Shown: positions 16,408-26,674 of the stretch, one piece after another
Position numbering within the stretch: the first letter of the stretch is position 1
How the letters are laid out: each line of letters starts with the position of its first letter
NCBI RefSeq assembly: GCF_039522935.1
Contig: NZ_BAAAEI010000015.1
Coordinates: 208,405-272,404, forward strand
Length of the DNA stretch: 64,000 nucleotides
From: Bowmanella denitrificans
GTDB lineage: Bacteria; Pseudomonadota; Gammaproteobacteria; Enterobacterales; Alteromonadaceae
Reading direction: 5' to 3'
Notes under the pieces: generated by a model
Databases searched by the model: none
What the model was told of the DNA's origin: nothing
The model's input: only the letters and a program-made list of their open reading frames with translations
Position numbers and translations under genes: made by a program

Positions 16408-17307
16408 ATGGACACGCAAAATCATCTGCCTTCCTGGCAACCTGGGTTGGCACGCAGCCACATATTGGCATTTCTGGAACGGGTAACCACAGCGGATTCA
16501 CCCGAATTTGTGCCACCACAACAACGCATTGCCACCTTTGATAACGACGGCACCCTGTGGCTGGAAAAGCCCAATATTACCGAATTGGTTTTTCTTAAGG
16601 ATCTGATGCGCTTTGATGAAAAACGTACCTTACCTGTGGGTGCCGGGTTGCGTCAGCGGGTCAAGCACTGGCTGCATCATATTCATGACGAGTTAATTGA
16701 AGATGCCAGCCTGTTGTTTAAGGAGTTTCGAGAAGGTATCAGTACCGATGAATACCATAGCTGGGTGGCAGACTGGCTGGATAAAGCCAGGCACCCCAGG
16801 TTTGACAAACCTTATACCGAGCTGACTTATCTACCCATGCGTGAAGTCCTGCAACTGTTTGCCGCCCATGGCTTTAAAAATTATCTGGTCTCCGGAGGCA
16901 GTTGTTATTTTATTCGCCCCTGGTGCGAAGCGGCCTATGGTATTCCTCCCGAGCAGGTCATCGGCAGCAAACTGATTACCCGCCTGAGTGACAAGTCGGG
17001 TGGACTGGAAGTGGAAATGGCACCGGTGCCCTGGTTCTTTGATAATGGGCCCGGTAAGGTGCTGGCGATTGAAAGCCAGATTGCCCGACGCCCTATTGCC
17101 GCGTTTGGTAACAGCAGTGGTGACATCCAGATGTTGCGCTGGGCTGGCACATCACCAACATCCCTGTGCGTGTTGATTGAACACACCGATGATGAAAGGG
17201 AATATCGCTATTCCCCGGGTGATGACACGCTGGCGGCAGCCAAAAGCCACGGCTGGACCAAAGTGGATATGCAAAGAGACTGGCGGCAGATCTTCCAACC
17301 AGGCTAA
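16408..17307 (+). CDS. HAD-superfamily phosphatase (phosphoserine-phosphatase-like)
   Basis: 299 residues. All four HAD motifs are present: motif I FDNDGTLW (nucleophile is the first aspartate), motif II YLVSGGSCYF, motif III lysine in GPGKVLAI and motif IV FGNSSGDIQML. A cap domain lies between motifs I and II. The DNDGT form and length fit the group of secreted or cytoplasmic nonspecific acid phosphatases related to phosphoserine phosphatase. No signal peptide is seen, so it probably acts in the cytoplasm. It is divergent from the unknown membrane protein and overlaps the convergent TonB receptor gene by 4 bases. Substrate unknown. Confidence 0.85.
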   Translation: MDTQNHLPSWQPGLARSHILAFLERVTTADSPEFVPPQQRIATFDNDGTLWLEKPNITELVFLKDLMRFDEKRTLPVGAGLRQRVKHWLHHIHDELIEDASLLFKEFREGISTDEYHSWVADWLDKARHPRFDKPYTELTYLPMREVLQLFAAHGFKNYLVSGGSCYFIRPWCEAAYGIPPEQVIGSKLITRLSDKSGGLEVEMAPVPWFFDNGPGKVLAIESQIARRPIAAFGNSSGDIQMLRWAGTSPTSLCVLIEHTDDEREYRYSPGDDTLAAAKSHGWTKVDMQRDWRQIFQPG

Positions 17308-19526
17308 AAGTGATAACTCAGCTCCACCCCCAACTGACGGGCTTCACCGCGAAGCTCGGTCACGGCAGAAAGTGCAGCAATAGAGTCAAACTTCAGCTCG
17401 TGGTACTGGCGGTTAAACAGATTCTTCGCCCATAGTGCTACTTCCCATTGTGCATTCGGCTGATAAGCTATCCTGCCATGCCACACACTGTAGCCCTGCT
17501 GCTGAAGGTAAGGATTTTCATTTTGATCAAAATAAAAATCGGATTGGTAATCAAAACCTAGTTGGCTCAGCAGGCGGCCACCGGCCAGATTGATTTCATA
17601 TTGGACCAATGCACTGATATTCCACTCAGAAGTAAAAGGCAACTGGGTGCCCGCCACATATAAATCTTCTTCCTGATATTCCCCCAGCTCAGCCTTGGGT
17701 AAGTAGCCAATATTCAGGTCCAGCATCAATTGGCTGACAGGTGTATAGGCCAGGCTCAATTCCAGCCCCTGAATACGGGAATCACCGCCATTTTTAAGGA
17801 CATGATAAGGTGCCAGGCCGGTGGTACGATTGATAAATACCTGCTGGTCCTGATAACGATACCAGAAGGCTGCCAGGTCAATATTCATATCCCATTGCGG
17901 TAGCTGTAGTCTGGCTCCCACTTCCCAGGCATTGAGGCGCTCCGGCGCATATTCAGAATCGACAGCCTGAGCTTCACTACTGGCAAAACCGCCATTGTAA
18001 CCGCCGCTTTTGTAGCCGCGTGAATAGCTGTAGTACAGACTGGTGCGCGAAGAGAGTTTTTGTACCAGAGCCAGTTTGCCCGACCACTCGCGGTCATCCA
18101 CCTCGCCGCGCAGATCCCAAACGCCTGGAATATAAGCTCCCACCACATCCATATCAGCAAAGGCATGGTATTCAGTGCTGTCATCGGTAAATCGCAAACC
18201 CGCAGTGACAATCCAATCTGGTGACAGGTTATAGTCCAGTTGGCTAAAGACAGAGAATGACTGATTTTCCAGCGTGTTGTGGTAGAAAAACTGCACGGCA
18301 CCACCTGCCGTTGCAGGATTAGCGCGAAAATCCCTGAATAGATCCAGGTCGTTTTGCTGCTTCAGCTCTTCCTGTAAATAGAACAGACCAGCCATCCAGT
18401 GACTGTTTTCACCCTGTCGGCTGACGCTTATTTCCTGGCTGAAAAACTGGTTATCCGAGCCCAGACTCCCCTCAATAAAATTGCCCGGACCATCAGAGTC
18501 AAACGAATGAAAGCGCTCAAGATCTTTATGGGCGGTGATGGATTTCAAACTCCACCGCTGATTAACCTGCCATTGCCATTGAATACTGGCTCCCCAACTG
18601 TCCGTATCATGCCGCTTGTCGGCAGTGTCCGCCTCGGTTTGCCAGAAATCATCGGTAGCCGGCGCAAAACCAAAGCTATCCACGCAGCTACGGCTACCGA
18701 CCTCATCAGGCAGACAGCGCGCGCCCGTTCCTGAGGCTTTCAGTATCCCCGCGCTATATATGGGTTTGGGCGCGCCCTGCCAATCTTCCGAATATAATTT
18801 AAACAGCAGGGATGCATTTTCCCATTCGCTGGCCACCAGCAGGCGCACACTGTTTTGTCGCATACCACCGTCCTGGCCGTTGGCATCCAGATTTTGGATG
18901 GAATAATCGTAATCCACATGATTAAACGCCAACCGTGCTGCGGTGTTGTCGGCTAAAGGTACGTTGACCGCCCCCTGCAAAGCCCGGTAATCCTGCTCCG
19001 CTACAGACGCTCTGGCGTAGCCACTAAACTCGGCCTGTGGCAATACTGATGTGAGTAAAATGGCACCGCCGGTAGTATTGCGGCCGAACAATGTACCCTG
19101 TGGCCCACGCAGTACCTCCACCCGTTGGATGTCATATAAAGTAGAATCAAGGAAGTTGGCACCACCACTGACCACCTCGTCTGCATAGATAGCAATGGGT
19201 GACACCGTAGATGTGTTGTAATCAAACATCCCAATACCGCGGATATTGAAGGACGGAGCCGTACCTTCCCCGGCCACTTTGGAGGATTTCATATTGGGCG
19301 CCAGTGCCGCCAGTTGCGTGGTATCTTTTATATGCTGACGGGCAATCTGCTCACCATCAATTAATGTCACTGCCACAGCAACGTCTCGAATATCCTGTTG
19401 ACGTTTCTGGGCATTGACGACTATCACTTCTATGTCGTCTTGTGTCTGTGATGTGGAAGATTGCGCAACCGCTAACTGACTATAGATCAGGGCAATAGGG
19501 ATAACTAAGGGCCTTGTTATAAACAT
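17304..19526 (-). CDS. TonB-dependent outer-membrane receptor
   Basis: About 740 residues from ATG 19526, which gives a clean signal peptide (RPLVIPIALIYSQLAVA). In-frame ATGs at 19565 and 19619 are alternatives. A TonB-box-like EVIVVNAQKRQQ is followed by a plug with NIRGIGMFDYNTSTVSPIAIYADEVV and VEVLRGPQGTLFGRNTTGGAILL, then a barrel ending in LGVELSYHF with a C-terminal Phe. The wording is that of the broad receptor family common in marine and sphingomonad-type bacteria, used for iron complexes or organic compounds. No Fur site or partner transporter is adjacent, so the ligand cannot be named. Confidence 0.9.
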   Translation of the reverse strand: MFITRPLVIPIALIYSQLAVAQSSTSQTQDDIEVIVVNAQKRQQDIRDVAVAVTLIDGEQIARQHIKDTTQLAALAPNMKSSKVAGEGTAPSFNIRGIGMFDYNTSTVSPIAIYADEVVSGGANFLDSTLYDIQRVEVLRGPQGTLFGRNTTGGAILLTSVLPQAEFSGYARASVAEQDYRALQGAVNVPLADNTAARLAFNHVDYDYSIQNLDANGQDGGMRQNSVRLLVASEWENASLLFKLYSEDWQGAPKPIYSAGILKASGTGARCLPDEVGSRSCVDSFGFAPATDDFWQTEADTADKRHDTDSWGASIQWQWQVNQRWSLKSITAHKDLERFHSFDSDGPGNFIEGSLGSDNQFFSQEISVSRQGENSHWMAGLFYLQEELKQQNDLDLFRDFRANPATAGGAVQFFYHNTLENQSFSVFSQLDYNLSPDWIVTAGLRFTDDSTEYHAFADMDVVGAYIPGVWDLRGEVDDREWSGKLALVQKLSSRTSLYYSYSRGYKSGGYNGGFASSEAQAVDSEYAPERLNAWEVGARLQLPQWDMNIDLAAFWYRYQDQQVFINRTTGLAPYHVLKNGGDSRIQGLELSLAYTPVSQLMLDLNIGYLPKAELGEYQEEDLYVAGTQLPFTSEWNISALVQYEINLAGGRLLSQLGFDYQSDFYFDQNENPYLQQQGYSVWHGRIAYQPNAQWEVALWAKNLFNRQYHELKFDSIAALSAVTELRGEARQLGVELSYHF

Positions 19527-19964
19527 AGGGATCCAACCAACGAAAACCTGGATTATCGCATTCATGCGGCGCAGTCCTGCCGCAATGCGTTCTTTCGCTT
19601 CCGTATGGGTCAGTGGCATTCCAGCCGCTCACCAATCCTTGCTTTTTCCTTGCTAACGAGCCGTTTAGCGCACGTGCATGTATCAAAAAACAGCCTCTGC
19701 ACACAACAGGCATTGGCACATGCCAGCGAGTTGTGCGATGCAACAGCAAGGTTATTGCAGACTGTACTCAGATTTTGTACAAACGCCTGAAACAGGAAAA
19801 AGATATGTGCAGCAAAGCGTAGCAGAAAACCATGACACTTTGTTATAAGCACTGGATTTAATTGGTGAAACTATGACCAACTGACGGTTCAGCCGCTATT
19901 ATCTATTCTTAACAATCATCGCACTCTCATTTAAGCTTGGTTTTCTGAAAAGGTCCGCATTGGT
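19527..19964. other. Intergenic region between divergent TonB receptor and giant kinase
   Basis: 438 bases with no convincing gene. It includes the possible extended N-terminus of the receptor up to 19619. Several short frames on both strands lack ribosome sites. Promoters for both divergent genes must lie here. A TATTATCTATTC stretch near 19895-19910 is a possible -10 region for the kinase, but I cannot place a paired -35 with confidence. No operator palindrome was recognised. Confidence 0.5.
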
Positions 19965-22900
19965 ATGGGCATGGACAAACTTGATAATTACAATCGCCTG
20001 ACGGAACTCCCGGCTTTAAGCACGAACATCAGGCTTTTCAAGGCGCTGTCGGTACAGGGTGAAGCCTTGTTTATCAAGCAACGCGATATCGGCAAAGATG
20101 CGGATACCTCTGCCACAGAGCTGCCCGACATGGACTGTCTGGCAGTAACATTAAGCGCATTCAGTGAAGCCGGTCAGTATGTTGAAGTACTGGCCATAAA
20201 CGAACATGAGCTGGATCTGTGGCAATTGGTTTCCCGTCTACCCAAACAGGACCTGAATTTACGCTTGCAAGCGATGCTGCAATTGGCCCAGGCTGTAGCA
20301 GAGATTCATGCACAAAAACTTATTTGTGGTTACCTTAATCCCAGAGCACTTTACTGGAATAACGACGCCAGTAGTCTGAGTATTTTGGATTTAGGCCACC
20401 CAAGCGTGGTCAGTCAGGTAAACCGGCACAGCCTTCAGGGTCAGCTTGACCCGGTATTATTGAAAGTCATGGCACCGGAGGTCACAGGGCGGGTTAATTG
20501 CCCGATGGATAATCGTTCTGACCTGTATTCCTTGGGAACCTTGTGTTATTTCCTGGCAACTGACAGGTTCCCGTTTGAAGCAGACGATGGCATGGAACTT
20601 ATTCACGCCCAAATTGCCTCCACCGCGCCGCCACCAAAAGAACTAAACCCTGGTCTGCCCACACAAGTCAGCAAAATAATCGAGCGGTTGCTCAACAAAA
20701 ACCCCAATGACAGATATGGAGATATCCAGGGGGTACTGCAAGATTTACAACAATGTCAGCAGCAATGGCAAAAGTCAGCCAGCATCAGCGCTTTTCCGAT
20801 GTCGGTGTCATTAGGCAGCCAGCGACTGCATTTTTCCAACCAACTATATGGCCGGGATACACAAGTTCGTCAGTTACAAGGTTTATTTGAACGCACTCTG
20901 GTGGAAAAGCAAAGCCACTTACTTTGTATCAAGGGTTATTCAGGGATCGGAAAAACCGCCATAGTTGAGCAGCTTGCCCAGCCGGGCCTGACCAACAAAG
21001 CCAATTTCATTCGCGGTAAATGCGAACAGTTTCAGCTTGATGGCCTGTTTGGTGCCATCCTCGAAGCATTGGGTGAGCTGGCGGAGCAGCTATTGCAGGA
21101 AAATGCCGCGCAATTGGCGCATTGGCAACAATGCCTGCAGCAAGCGGCGGGCGATGACGCATACTTGCTAGCAGCCTTTATGCCGCAATGGCTGCCAATA
21201 ACCGGCCCCGCCCAGAACAGTGACGCTGCAGATTATCAGGATACCAGATTCAGTAAGCTGCTAATCCGGCTGTTTAAAGTGTTCGCCCAACAGCAGCGCC
21301 CTGTGGTGCTATTTCTGGATGATATGCAATGGGCCGATACCGCCAGTTTAAATCTGTTGGAAGAGCTGCTGACCGATAAGCAAATAGATAATTTGTTGGT
21401 TTTACTGGCATACCGTGACAATGAAGTCAGCGATACCCACCCTTTGCTGTATTGTCTGACCCGCATCGGCAAATCAGGTGTCAGGGTTGAACAGATGCAG
21501 GTTGATGCGTTAGCAGATTCAGCGGTACAGGAACTACTGGCAGACACCCTGGGCAAACCTAAAGGCGAGCTGACAGCATTAACCGCTTTGCTGATGCAAA
21601 AAACCAATGGTAACCCCTATTTTGTGCGCCAGTTCTTACTGACATTGCATGATCAGGGCTTGTTACAACGCGACACTCAGGGACACTGGTATTGGGATGT
21701 AACAGAAATTGCCCAACAGAAAATTACCGACAACCTGGTTGAGCTTACCACCTTGCGATTTGAACGCTTGTCGGCCCATAGCCGCCGCCTGCTGAGTATC
21801 GCGGCCCTGATAGGCAATAGCAGCCAATGCCAGATATTGGCTGAGCTGTTGGGGCTAACACGCCAGCAGTTGGAAATGCACATCGCCGAGATTGTTCAGG
21901 AAGGCATTATGACGGCCTTTACCGATACCAAAGGTGCCCGGATTGAGTCGCTACGCTTTAACCATGACAAATTGCAGCAGGCCGCATACAAACTGTGCAG
22001 TGAGCAAACCCAGATGCAACTGCATCTGGCCATAGGTGAGTATTATCTGGAAAATTACCCGGCTGCACAGCTCAATGATGTAGTACTTGAATTTGTCAAC
22101 CATCTGAACGCAGCCAGCAGGCTGTTTGTGGCCAACCATAACAGGTTGTCACTGGCCAACTTTAACCTGCAGGCGGGTGAAAAAGCCCTGGCTGCCAACG
22201 CTCACAGTGCTGCCAGAGATTACCTGAGTATTGCCGCAGGCTTGCTGGAAGAAAGCGACTGGCATGAACACCACGATGTGTGTTTTAAGGTTAAGCTGGC
22301 AATGGCCAGCAGTTTTTATCTAACCCAGGCCTACGAGGAAGCCGGGCATCTTTGCCAGGCTTTGTTGGAGCATGTCCGGGACCTGACCGATAAACTGCGA
22401 GTCACCAAGTTGCAGCTACTGATCTTGTACGGTCAGAATCAGCTTCCTGAGGTGTACCAGCTAGGCGCGCAGGTGTTAGTTGAAGCCGGTATTGATATTC
22501 GCGAGCCAGCCGGTATTGCGACCCGCTATCTGGAACTGGAGCAGCATTATGATAAAAACAACATTGCTGGCCTTATTCATAAACCGGCCCTGAAAGACGA
22601 GAAGCTGAAACTGGCCATCGAGGCCTTGAATGTACTTTCCACCGCTGCCTATATTCTGGGGCCGGATCATTATCTTACCGTGACCCATGCGATTGTCGCT
22701 CTGAGTGTCACTCAGGGTAACTCGGCACCAGCCAGCCGCGCATACGGCTCCCATGCCATCATTCTCAGCGGTGCTTATGGACAGTATCAGCAAGCGCTGC
22801 AGTTTGCCGACCTAGCCATTGAAGTGGACAGACGTTACCAACATTTGTACACCCCTGAAGTGCAGTTCCAGAAAGCCGCCGCTGTTCTGCCCTGGGTTGC

Positions 22901-25900
22901 GCCCCTGGCGCAGAGCCTCGACAGTCTGGAGAGCAATATTTATCTGGCCATGGATGACAGCAACATTGAGTTTGCCGTGCATTCCGCGCTGTTTTTCGGC
23001 TTTTATCTGTGTTTAAGCGGCAAGCCGCTGGACAGAGTTAATGTGCAGATGGACAAGTATGCACGTTTTATTATGGACAAACGCATTCCCTACAATCTGG
23101 AGTTCATTAATCTTTGGCGCCAATACGTGTTGAATCTGCGCGAAGATGAGCAGGACCCATTACTACTGGCGGGGCCAGCCTTTGACGAAGCGGTGCAGGT
23201 GGAAGTACTGGAGCAAACCCAGAATCTGACCATTTTGTTTTGCTACCATAGTGTCAAACTGATGCTGGCGTATTTGCACGATGATCTGGAGCTGGCCGCG
23301 CATCACTATCAGGCCGCTGAACCATTGGCGGCCGTGGCGTTTTCACTGTATCACCAAACCGAATTTCACTTTTTTGCGGCATTACTGGCTGCCCGGCTCA
23401 GCCAGACTGAGCACGACTCATGGTATCAGATACTGCAAGGCAAACTGACACTACTGCAAAACTGGGCCATTAACGCCCCAGACAATCACCAGCACAAAGT
23501 GCTGCTGTTGGAAGCCGAACTGGCCAGGCTTAATAAGCAGGCTGCCGGCTGGCAACAATATGAAACCGCCATTCAGGCAGCACAGCAGTCAGGCTTTATC
23601 CAGCATCAGGCCATTGCCGAAGAACGTTACGCAGATTATTGGCTGCAAATGGGCAACCTGGATTTTGCCCAGCAGTTGCAAAGCAAAGCCTATCAGAACT
23701 TTAAGTTCTGGGGGGCTATCAGCAAGGTGCGCCATATGCGTCTGCGTCAAGTCGCAGGCCAGGCCGGTCAGGCAGACCAGGTGCAGCGCAGCGAAGATCT
23801 GGATTTAGTATCGGTATTTAAGGCATCAGAAACCTTAAGCGGTAAAGTCAATCTGCGCGCCTATCTGGACAAAATGATCCATATTATCGTCGAAAATGCC
23901 GGCGCGCAGGCCGGCACATTACTGTTTGTTGACGATGAAGGCGTGTTAAAAGTCCGCGCCGGTTATCCGGAAATTCGCCAGCATGAAGACTTGCCTCACA
24001 GTTTGTTAACCCTGGTCAGCCGTACCCTTAAGCCGAAACTGCTCAACAATATTGCGCAGGCCGGCAGTCTGGCCCGAGATCCTTACCTACAGCGCAGCCA
24101 ACCCCAGTCTCTGCTCTGTATTCCTGTGATCGTAACCGGCAGTTATCGCGGTATTCTGTACCTGGAGCACTTCGATATGAGCGGTGCCTTTCCCCAGGAC
24201 AGAGTAAACGTACTGCAGTTACTAGCCAACCAGACTGCGGTGATGTTTGACAACACCAGGCTTTATCATAAAGTGATCGAGGCCAACAAAAACCTCGAAC
24301 GCAAGGTCCAGCAGCGCACCGCCGAGCTGGCCGCGTCTAAGCTGAAAGCAGAAGAAGCCACTCAGGCAAAGTCATCGTTTCTGGCCAAAATGAGTCATGA
24401 AATCCGCACCCCTATCAATGCGGTAATTGGCCTGAGCCGCCTGGCCATAAAAACCGAGCTGGATTCGGAACAACTGGACTACGTGAGCAAAATTCAGGAA
24501 TCAGGCGAAACCCTGTTAGGTCTGGTCAACGACATTCTGGATTTTTCCAAGATCGAAGCAGGCAAAATGACACTGGAACACTGCAGCTTTTCACTCAGTA
24601 AGCTGGTGCAGCGTTCCATCAATCTGAACGCCTTCAGAGCACACGCCAAGGGTCTGGAACTGCTTTGTGATATAGAGCGTGATGTACCCGATCTGTTGCT
24701 GGGCGACCCGTTGCGGATCCAGCAAATCTTGGTGAACTTGCTGTCCAATGCCATAAAATTCACCGATCAGGGCCTGGTGCATATCCAGCTCAGCGGCAAA
24801 GCCAATGAGCAGAATCAGGTGCAGTTGCATATCAGCGTCCGGGATACCGGAATTGGCATGAGTGAGGAACAACAAAGCAGGCTGTTCCAGTCATTCACTC
24901 AGGCAGACGATTCGGTCACACGTAAATACGGCGGCAGCGGCCTGGGGCTGACCATCAGTAAACAGCTCTGTGATTTAATGCAGGGGCAAATCTGGCTGGA
25001 AAGCGAACTGGGCAAAGGGTCCTGTTTCCATGTCAGTCTGCCACTTAGCCGTTCAATGCAAACTGAAGCCAATCCTTTGTTCAACCCCACCCGCATGGCA
25101 AAAATGAAAGTGCTGGTGGTCGACGATGTGGCCCTGGCCAGAAAGTTGTTGCGTGGTCTATTGCAGGACGTTGGTATCAGCGCAGACGAAGCCAGTAGCG
25201 GTGCCCAGGCGATTGACATGGTCAGGCAAGCCGCCACCGACAAAAACTGTTACGACACGATTCTGATGGACTGGCGGATGCCGGAGATGGACGGCATCGA
25301 AACGTCCAAACGCATTCAGCAAATGGGATTGACGGAATCACCCCGCATTCTGATGGTGACCGCCTATGATAAACAAGAGGCCAGAAAGCAACTGGGTAGC
25401 ACCATTATCAACCAGTTTCTGGAAAAGCCGGTGAATCATTCCACATTGGTGGATGCCCTGACCAATGTGATGGCGGGGCAATTAAATGATAACGAAGAGC
25501 AGCACAAAGGGCCGCTGGCCGTTCCTGATCTGCGTCAGTACCGTATTTTGTTGGTGGAAGACAATGCCATCAACCGCCAGGTGGCCTTGGGAATATTAAA
25601 AGACACTGGTGTCAGGGTGGAAACCGCTGAAAATGGCCTGGTAGCGCTGGAGAAGCTTCAGCAACAAACCTTTGATCTGGTGTTAATGGACATTCAGATG
25701 CCCCATATGGATGGTCTGACCGCGACCAATCTGATTCGCCACCAGCTTAAGCTTGTCGATTTACCTGTGGTGGCAATGACCGCCCACGTGATGGAAGCCG
25801 ATCGCCAGAAAAGTCTGGAAGTGGGTATGAACGAACATATCTGTAAACCTCTGGAACCTGATGTGCTGTTCCAAACCCTGAGCCAGCTGCTGCAGGACAG

Positions 25901-26567
25901 GGCATTAACCAGAGCCGGGAAATTGCCCGTCAGCCAACAGCCCGAGGCTGATACAGCTTTACTTGGCAAAGTGTCACGCATCAAACTGCTATCCAGCAAG
26001 CAAGCCATCAATAATATGAGTGGTAAAACCCAACTGTATTTAAGCTTGCTACAGGATTTTTATTTTGAACAACAGGAAACACCAATCCAGCTTCAACATT
26101 TGTTGGTCAGTGGCAAGCTCGACGAATTATTGCGTTTGGTGCATTCATTAAAATCGACCTCTGCTTATATCGGCGCGTTCGACATATCCAAACGTTGCGG
26201 GGAAGTGGAAAGCCTGTTGCTGAAAAAAACCTGTGATGAAAAGGCCCTGGCCGCCATCAGTCATCAGTTACAGGAATTACTGGAAACACTCAGTCCGCTG
26301 TTCCAAGCCCCAAATGGCAGTAATAGCGCCGAACATTTAAACCCGCAGCAGTTCCGCCAAACGCTGGTTAAATTACTGCCCCTGCTGCAACAATCGGACT
26401 TTGCTGCCGAAGAGCAACTGGCGCAGCTGCTGGCGTTATGCCAGCAAACCGAATATGCAGAAAAACTGGAAGAAATTAATCGTCGGGTGGCAGATATTGA
26501 ATACGAAAAGGCAGCGACTTTAGCCTCTGAATTATTAGCAAGCCTGGATAATGACCAAGTGACCTAG
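19965..26567 (+). CDS. Giant hybrid sensor kinase: pseudokinase, AAA ATPase, GAF, HisKA, HATPase, 2 REC, HPt
   Basis: 2200 residues, soluble. Domain order: Ser/Thr-kinase-like domain (about 20-275), AAA/STAND ATPase (Walker A GYSGIGKT at 324-331, Walker B VLFLDDMQWAD), a long helical TPR-like region (about 650-1270), GAF (about 1285-1440), HisKA with H1478 in MSHEIRTPINA, HATPase (N box NLLSNAIKF, G2 GGSGLGLTISKQ), REC1 with D1769, REC2 with D1909, and HPt with H2060 in VHSLKSTSAYIG. The kinase-like domain keeps K38 and LDLG but has Y123 where the catalytic-loop aspartate belongs (CGYLNPRALYW), so it is probably a pseudokinase sensor. The C-terminal modules closely resemble those of the TPR kinase at 27827. 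It is 107 bases upstream of the borosin methyltransferase. The phosphorelay output is unknown. Confidence 0.92.
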   Translation: MGMDKLDNYNRLTELPALSTNIRLFKALSVQGEALFIKQRDIGKDADTSATELPDMDCLAVTLSAFSEAGQYVEVLAINEHELDLWQLVSRLPKQDLNLRLQAMLQLAQAVAEIHAQKLICGYLNPRALYWNNDASSLSILDLGHPSVVSQVNRHSLQGQLDPVLLKVMAPEVTGRVNCPMDNRSDLYSLGTLCYFLATDRFPFEADDGMELIHAQIASTAPPPKELNPGLPTQVSKIIERLLNKNPNDRYGDIQGVLQDLQQCQQQWQKSASISAFPMSVSLGSQRLHFSNQLYGRDTQVRQLQGLFERTLVEKQSHLLCIKGYSGIGKTAIVEQLAQPGLTNKANFIRGKCEQFQLDGLFGAILEALGELAEQLLQENAAQLAHWQQCLQQAAGDDAYLLAAFMPQWLPITGPAQNSDAADYQDTRFSKLLIRLFKVFAQQQRPVVLFLDDMQWADTASLNLLEELLTDKQIDNLLVLLAYRDNEVSDTHPLLYCLTRIGKSGVRVEQMQVDALADSAVQELLADTLGKPKGELTALTALLMQKTNGNPYFVRQFLLTLHDQGLLQRDTQGHWYWDVTEIAQQKITDNLVELTTLRFERLSAHSRRLLSIAALIGNSSQCQILAELLGLTRQQLEMHIAEIVQEGIMTAFTDTKGARIESLRFNHDKLQQAAYKLCSEQTQMQLHLAIGEYYLENYPAAQLNDVVLEFVNHLNAASRLFVANHNRLSLANFNLQAGEKALAANAHSAARDYLSIAAGLLEESDWHEHHDVCFKVKLAMASSFYLTQAYEEAGHLCQALLEHVRDLTDKLRVTKLQLLILYGQNQLPEVYQLGAQVLVEAGIDIREPAGIATRYLELEQHYDKNNIAGLIHKPALKDEKLKLAIEALNVLSTAAYILGPDHYLTVTHAIVALSVTQGNSAPASRAYGSHAIILSGAYGQYQQALQFADLAIEVDRRYQHLYTPEVQFQKAAAVLPWVAPLAQSLDSLESNIYLAMDDSNIEFAVHSALFFGFYLCLSGKPLDRVNVQMDKYARFIMDKRIPYNLEFINLWRQYVLNLREDEQDPLLLAGPAFDEAVQVEVLEQTQNLTILFCYHSVKLMLAYLHDDLELAAHHYQAAEPLAAVAFSLYHQTEFHFFAALLAARLSQTEHDSWYQILQGKLTLLQNWAINAPDNHQHKVLLLEAELARLNKQAAGWQQYETAIQAAQQSGFIQHQAIAEERYADYWLQMGNLDFAQQLQSKAYQNFKFWGAISKVRHMRLRQVAGQAGQADQVQRSEDLDLVSVFKASETLSGKVNLRAYLDKMIHIIVENAGAQAGTLLFVDDEGVLKVRAGYPEIRQHEDLPHSLLTLVSRTLKPKLLNNIAQAGSLARDPYLQRSQPQSLLCIPVIVTGSYRGILYLEHFDMSGAFPQDRVNVLQLLANQTAVMFDNTRLYHKVIEANKNLERKVQQRTAELAASKLKAEEATQAKSSFLAKMSHEIRTPINAVIGLSRLAIKTELDSEQLDYVSKIQESGETLLGLVNDILDFSKIEAGKMTLEHCSFSLSKLVQRSINLNAFRAHAKGLELLCDIERDVPDLLLGDPLRIQQILVNLLSNAIKFTDQGLVHIQLSGKANEQNQVQLHISVRDTGIGMSEEQQSRLFQSFTQADDSVTRKYGGSGLGLTISKQLCDLMQGQIWLESELGKGSCFHVSLPLSRSMQTEANPLFNPTRMAKMKVLVVDDVALARKLLRGLLQDVGISADEASSGAQAIDMVRQAATDKNCYDTILMDWRMPEMDGIETSKRIQQMGLTESPRILMVTAYDKQEARKQLGSTIINQFLEKPVNHSTLVDALTNVMAGQLNDNEEQHKGPLAVPDLRQYRILLVEDNAINRQVALGILKDTGVRVETAENGLVALEKLQQQTFDLVLMDIQMPHMDGLTATNLIRHQLKLVDLPVVAMTAHVMEADRQKSLEVGMNEHICKPLEPDVLFQTLSQLLQDRALTRAGKLPVSQQPEADTALLGKVSRIKLLSSKQAINNMSGKTQLYLSLLQDFYFEQQETPIQLQHLLVSGKLDELLRLVHSLKSTSAYIGAFDISKRCGEVESLLLKKTCDEKALAAISHQLQELLETLSPLFQAPNGSNSAEHLNPQQFRQTLVKLLPLLQQSDFAAEEQLAQLLALCQQTEYAEKLEEINRRVADIEYEKAATLASELLASLDNDQVT

Positions 26568-26674
26568 CCAGTTAACCGCCCTAATCCGGCACCAAGCCTA
26601 TTGCGCTGCGCCTGATTGTTTTTTATGCTTGCGCAGTAAGGATAACAACAACTACAAAAATTGAGGGAACGCCC

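Noticed and set aside
26568..26674. CTGCGC...GCGCAG repeat between the giant kinase and the borosin methyltransferase as a terminator
   Set aside because: The arms are only 6 bases with a 19-base loop. The T run falls inside the loop, not after it, so termination is not supported.
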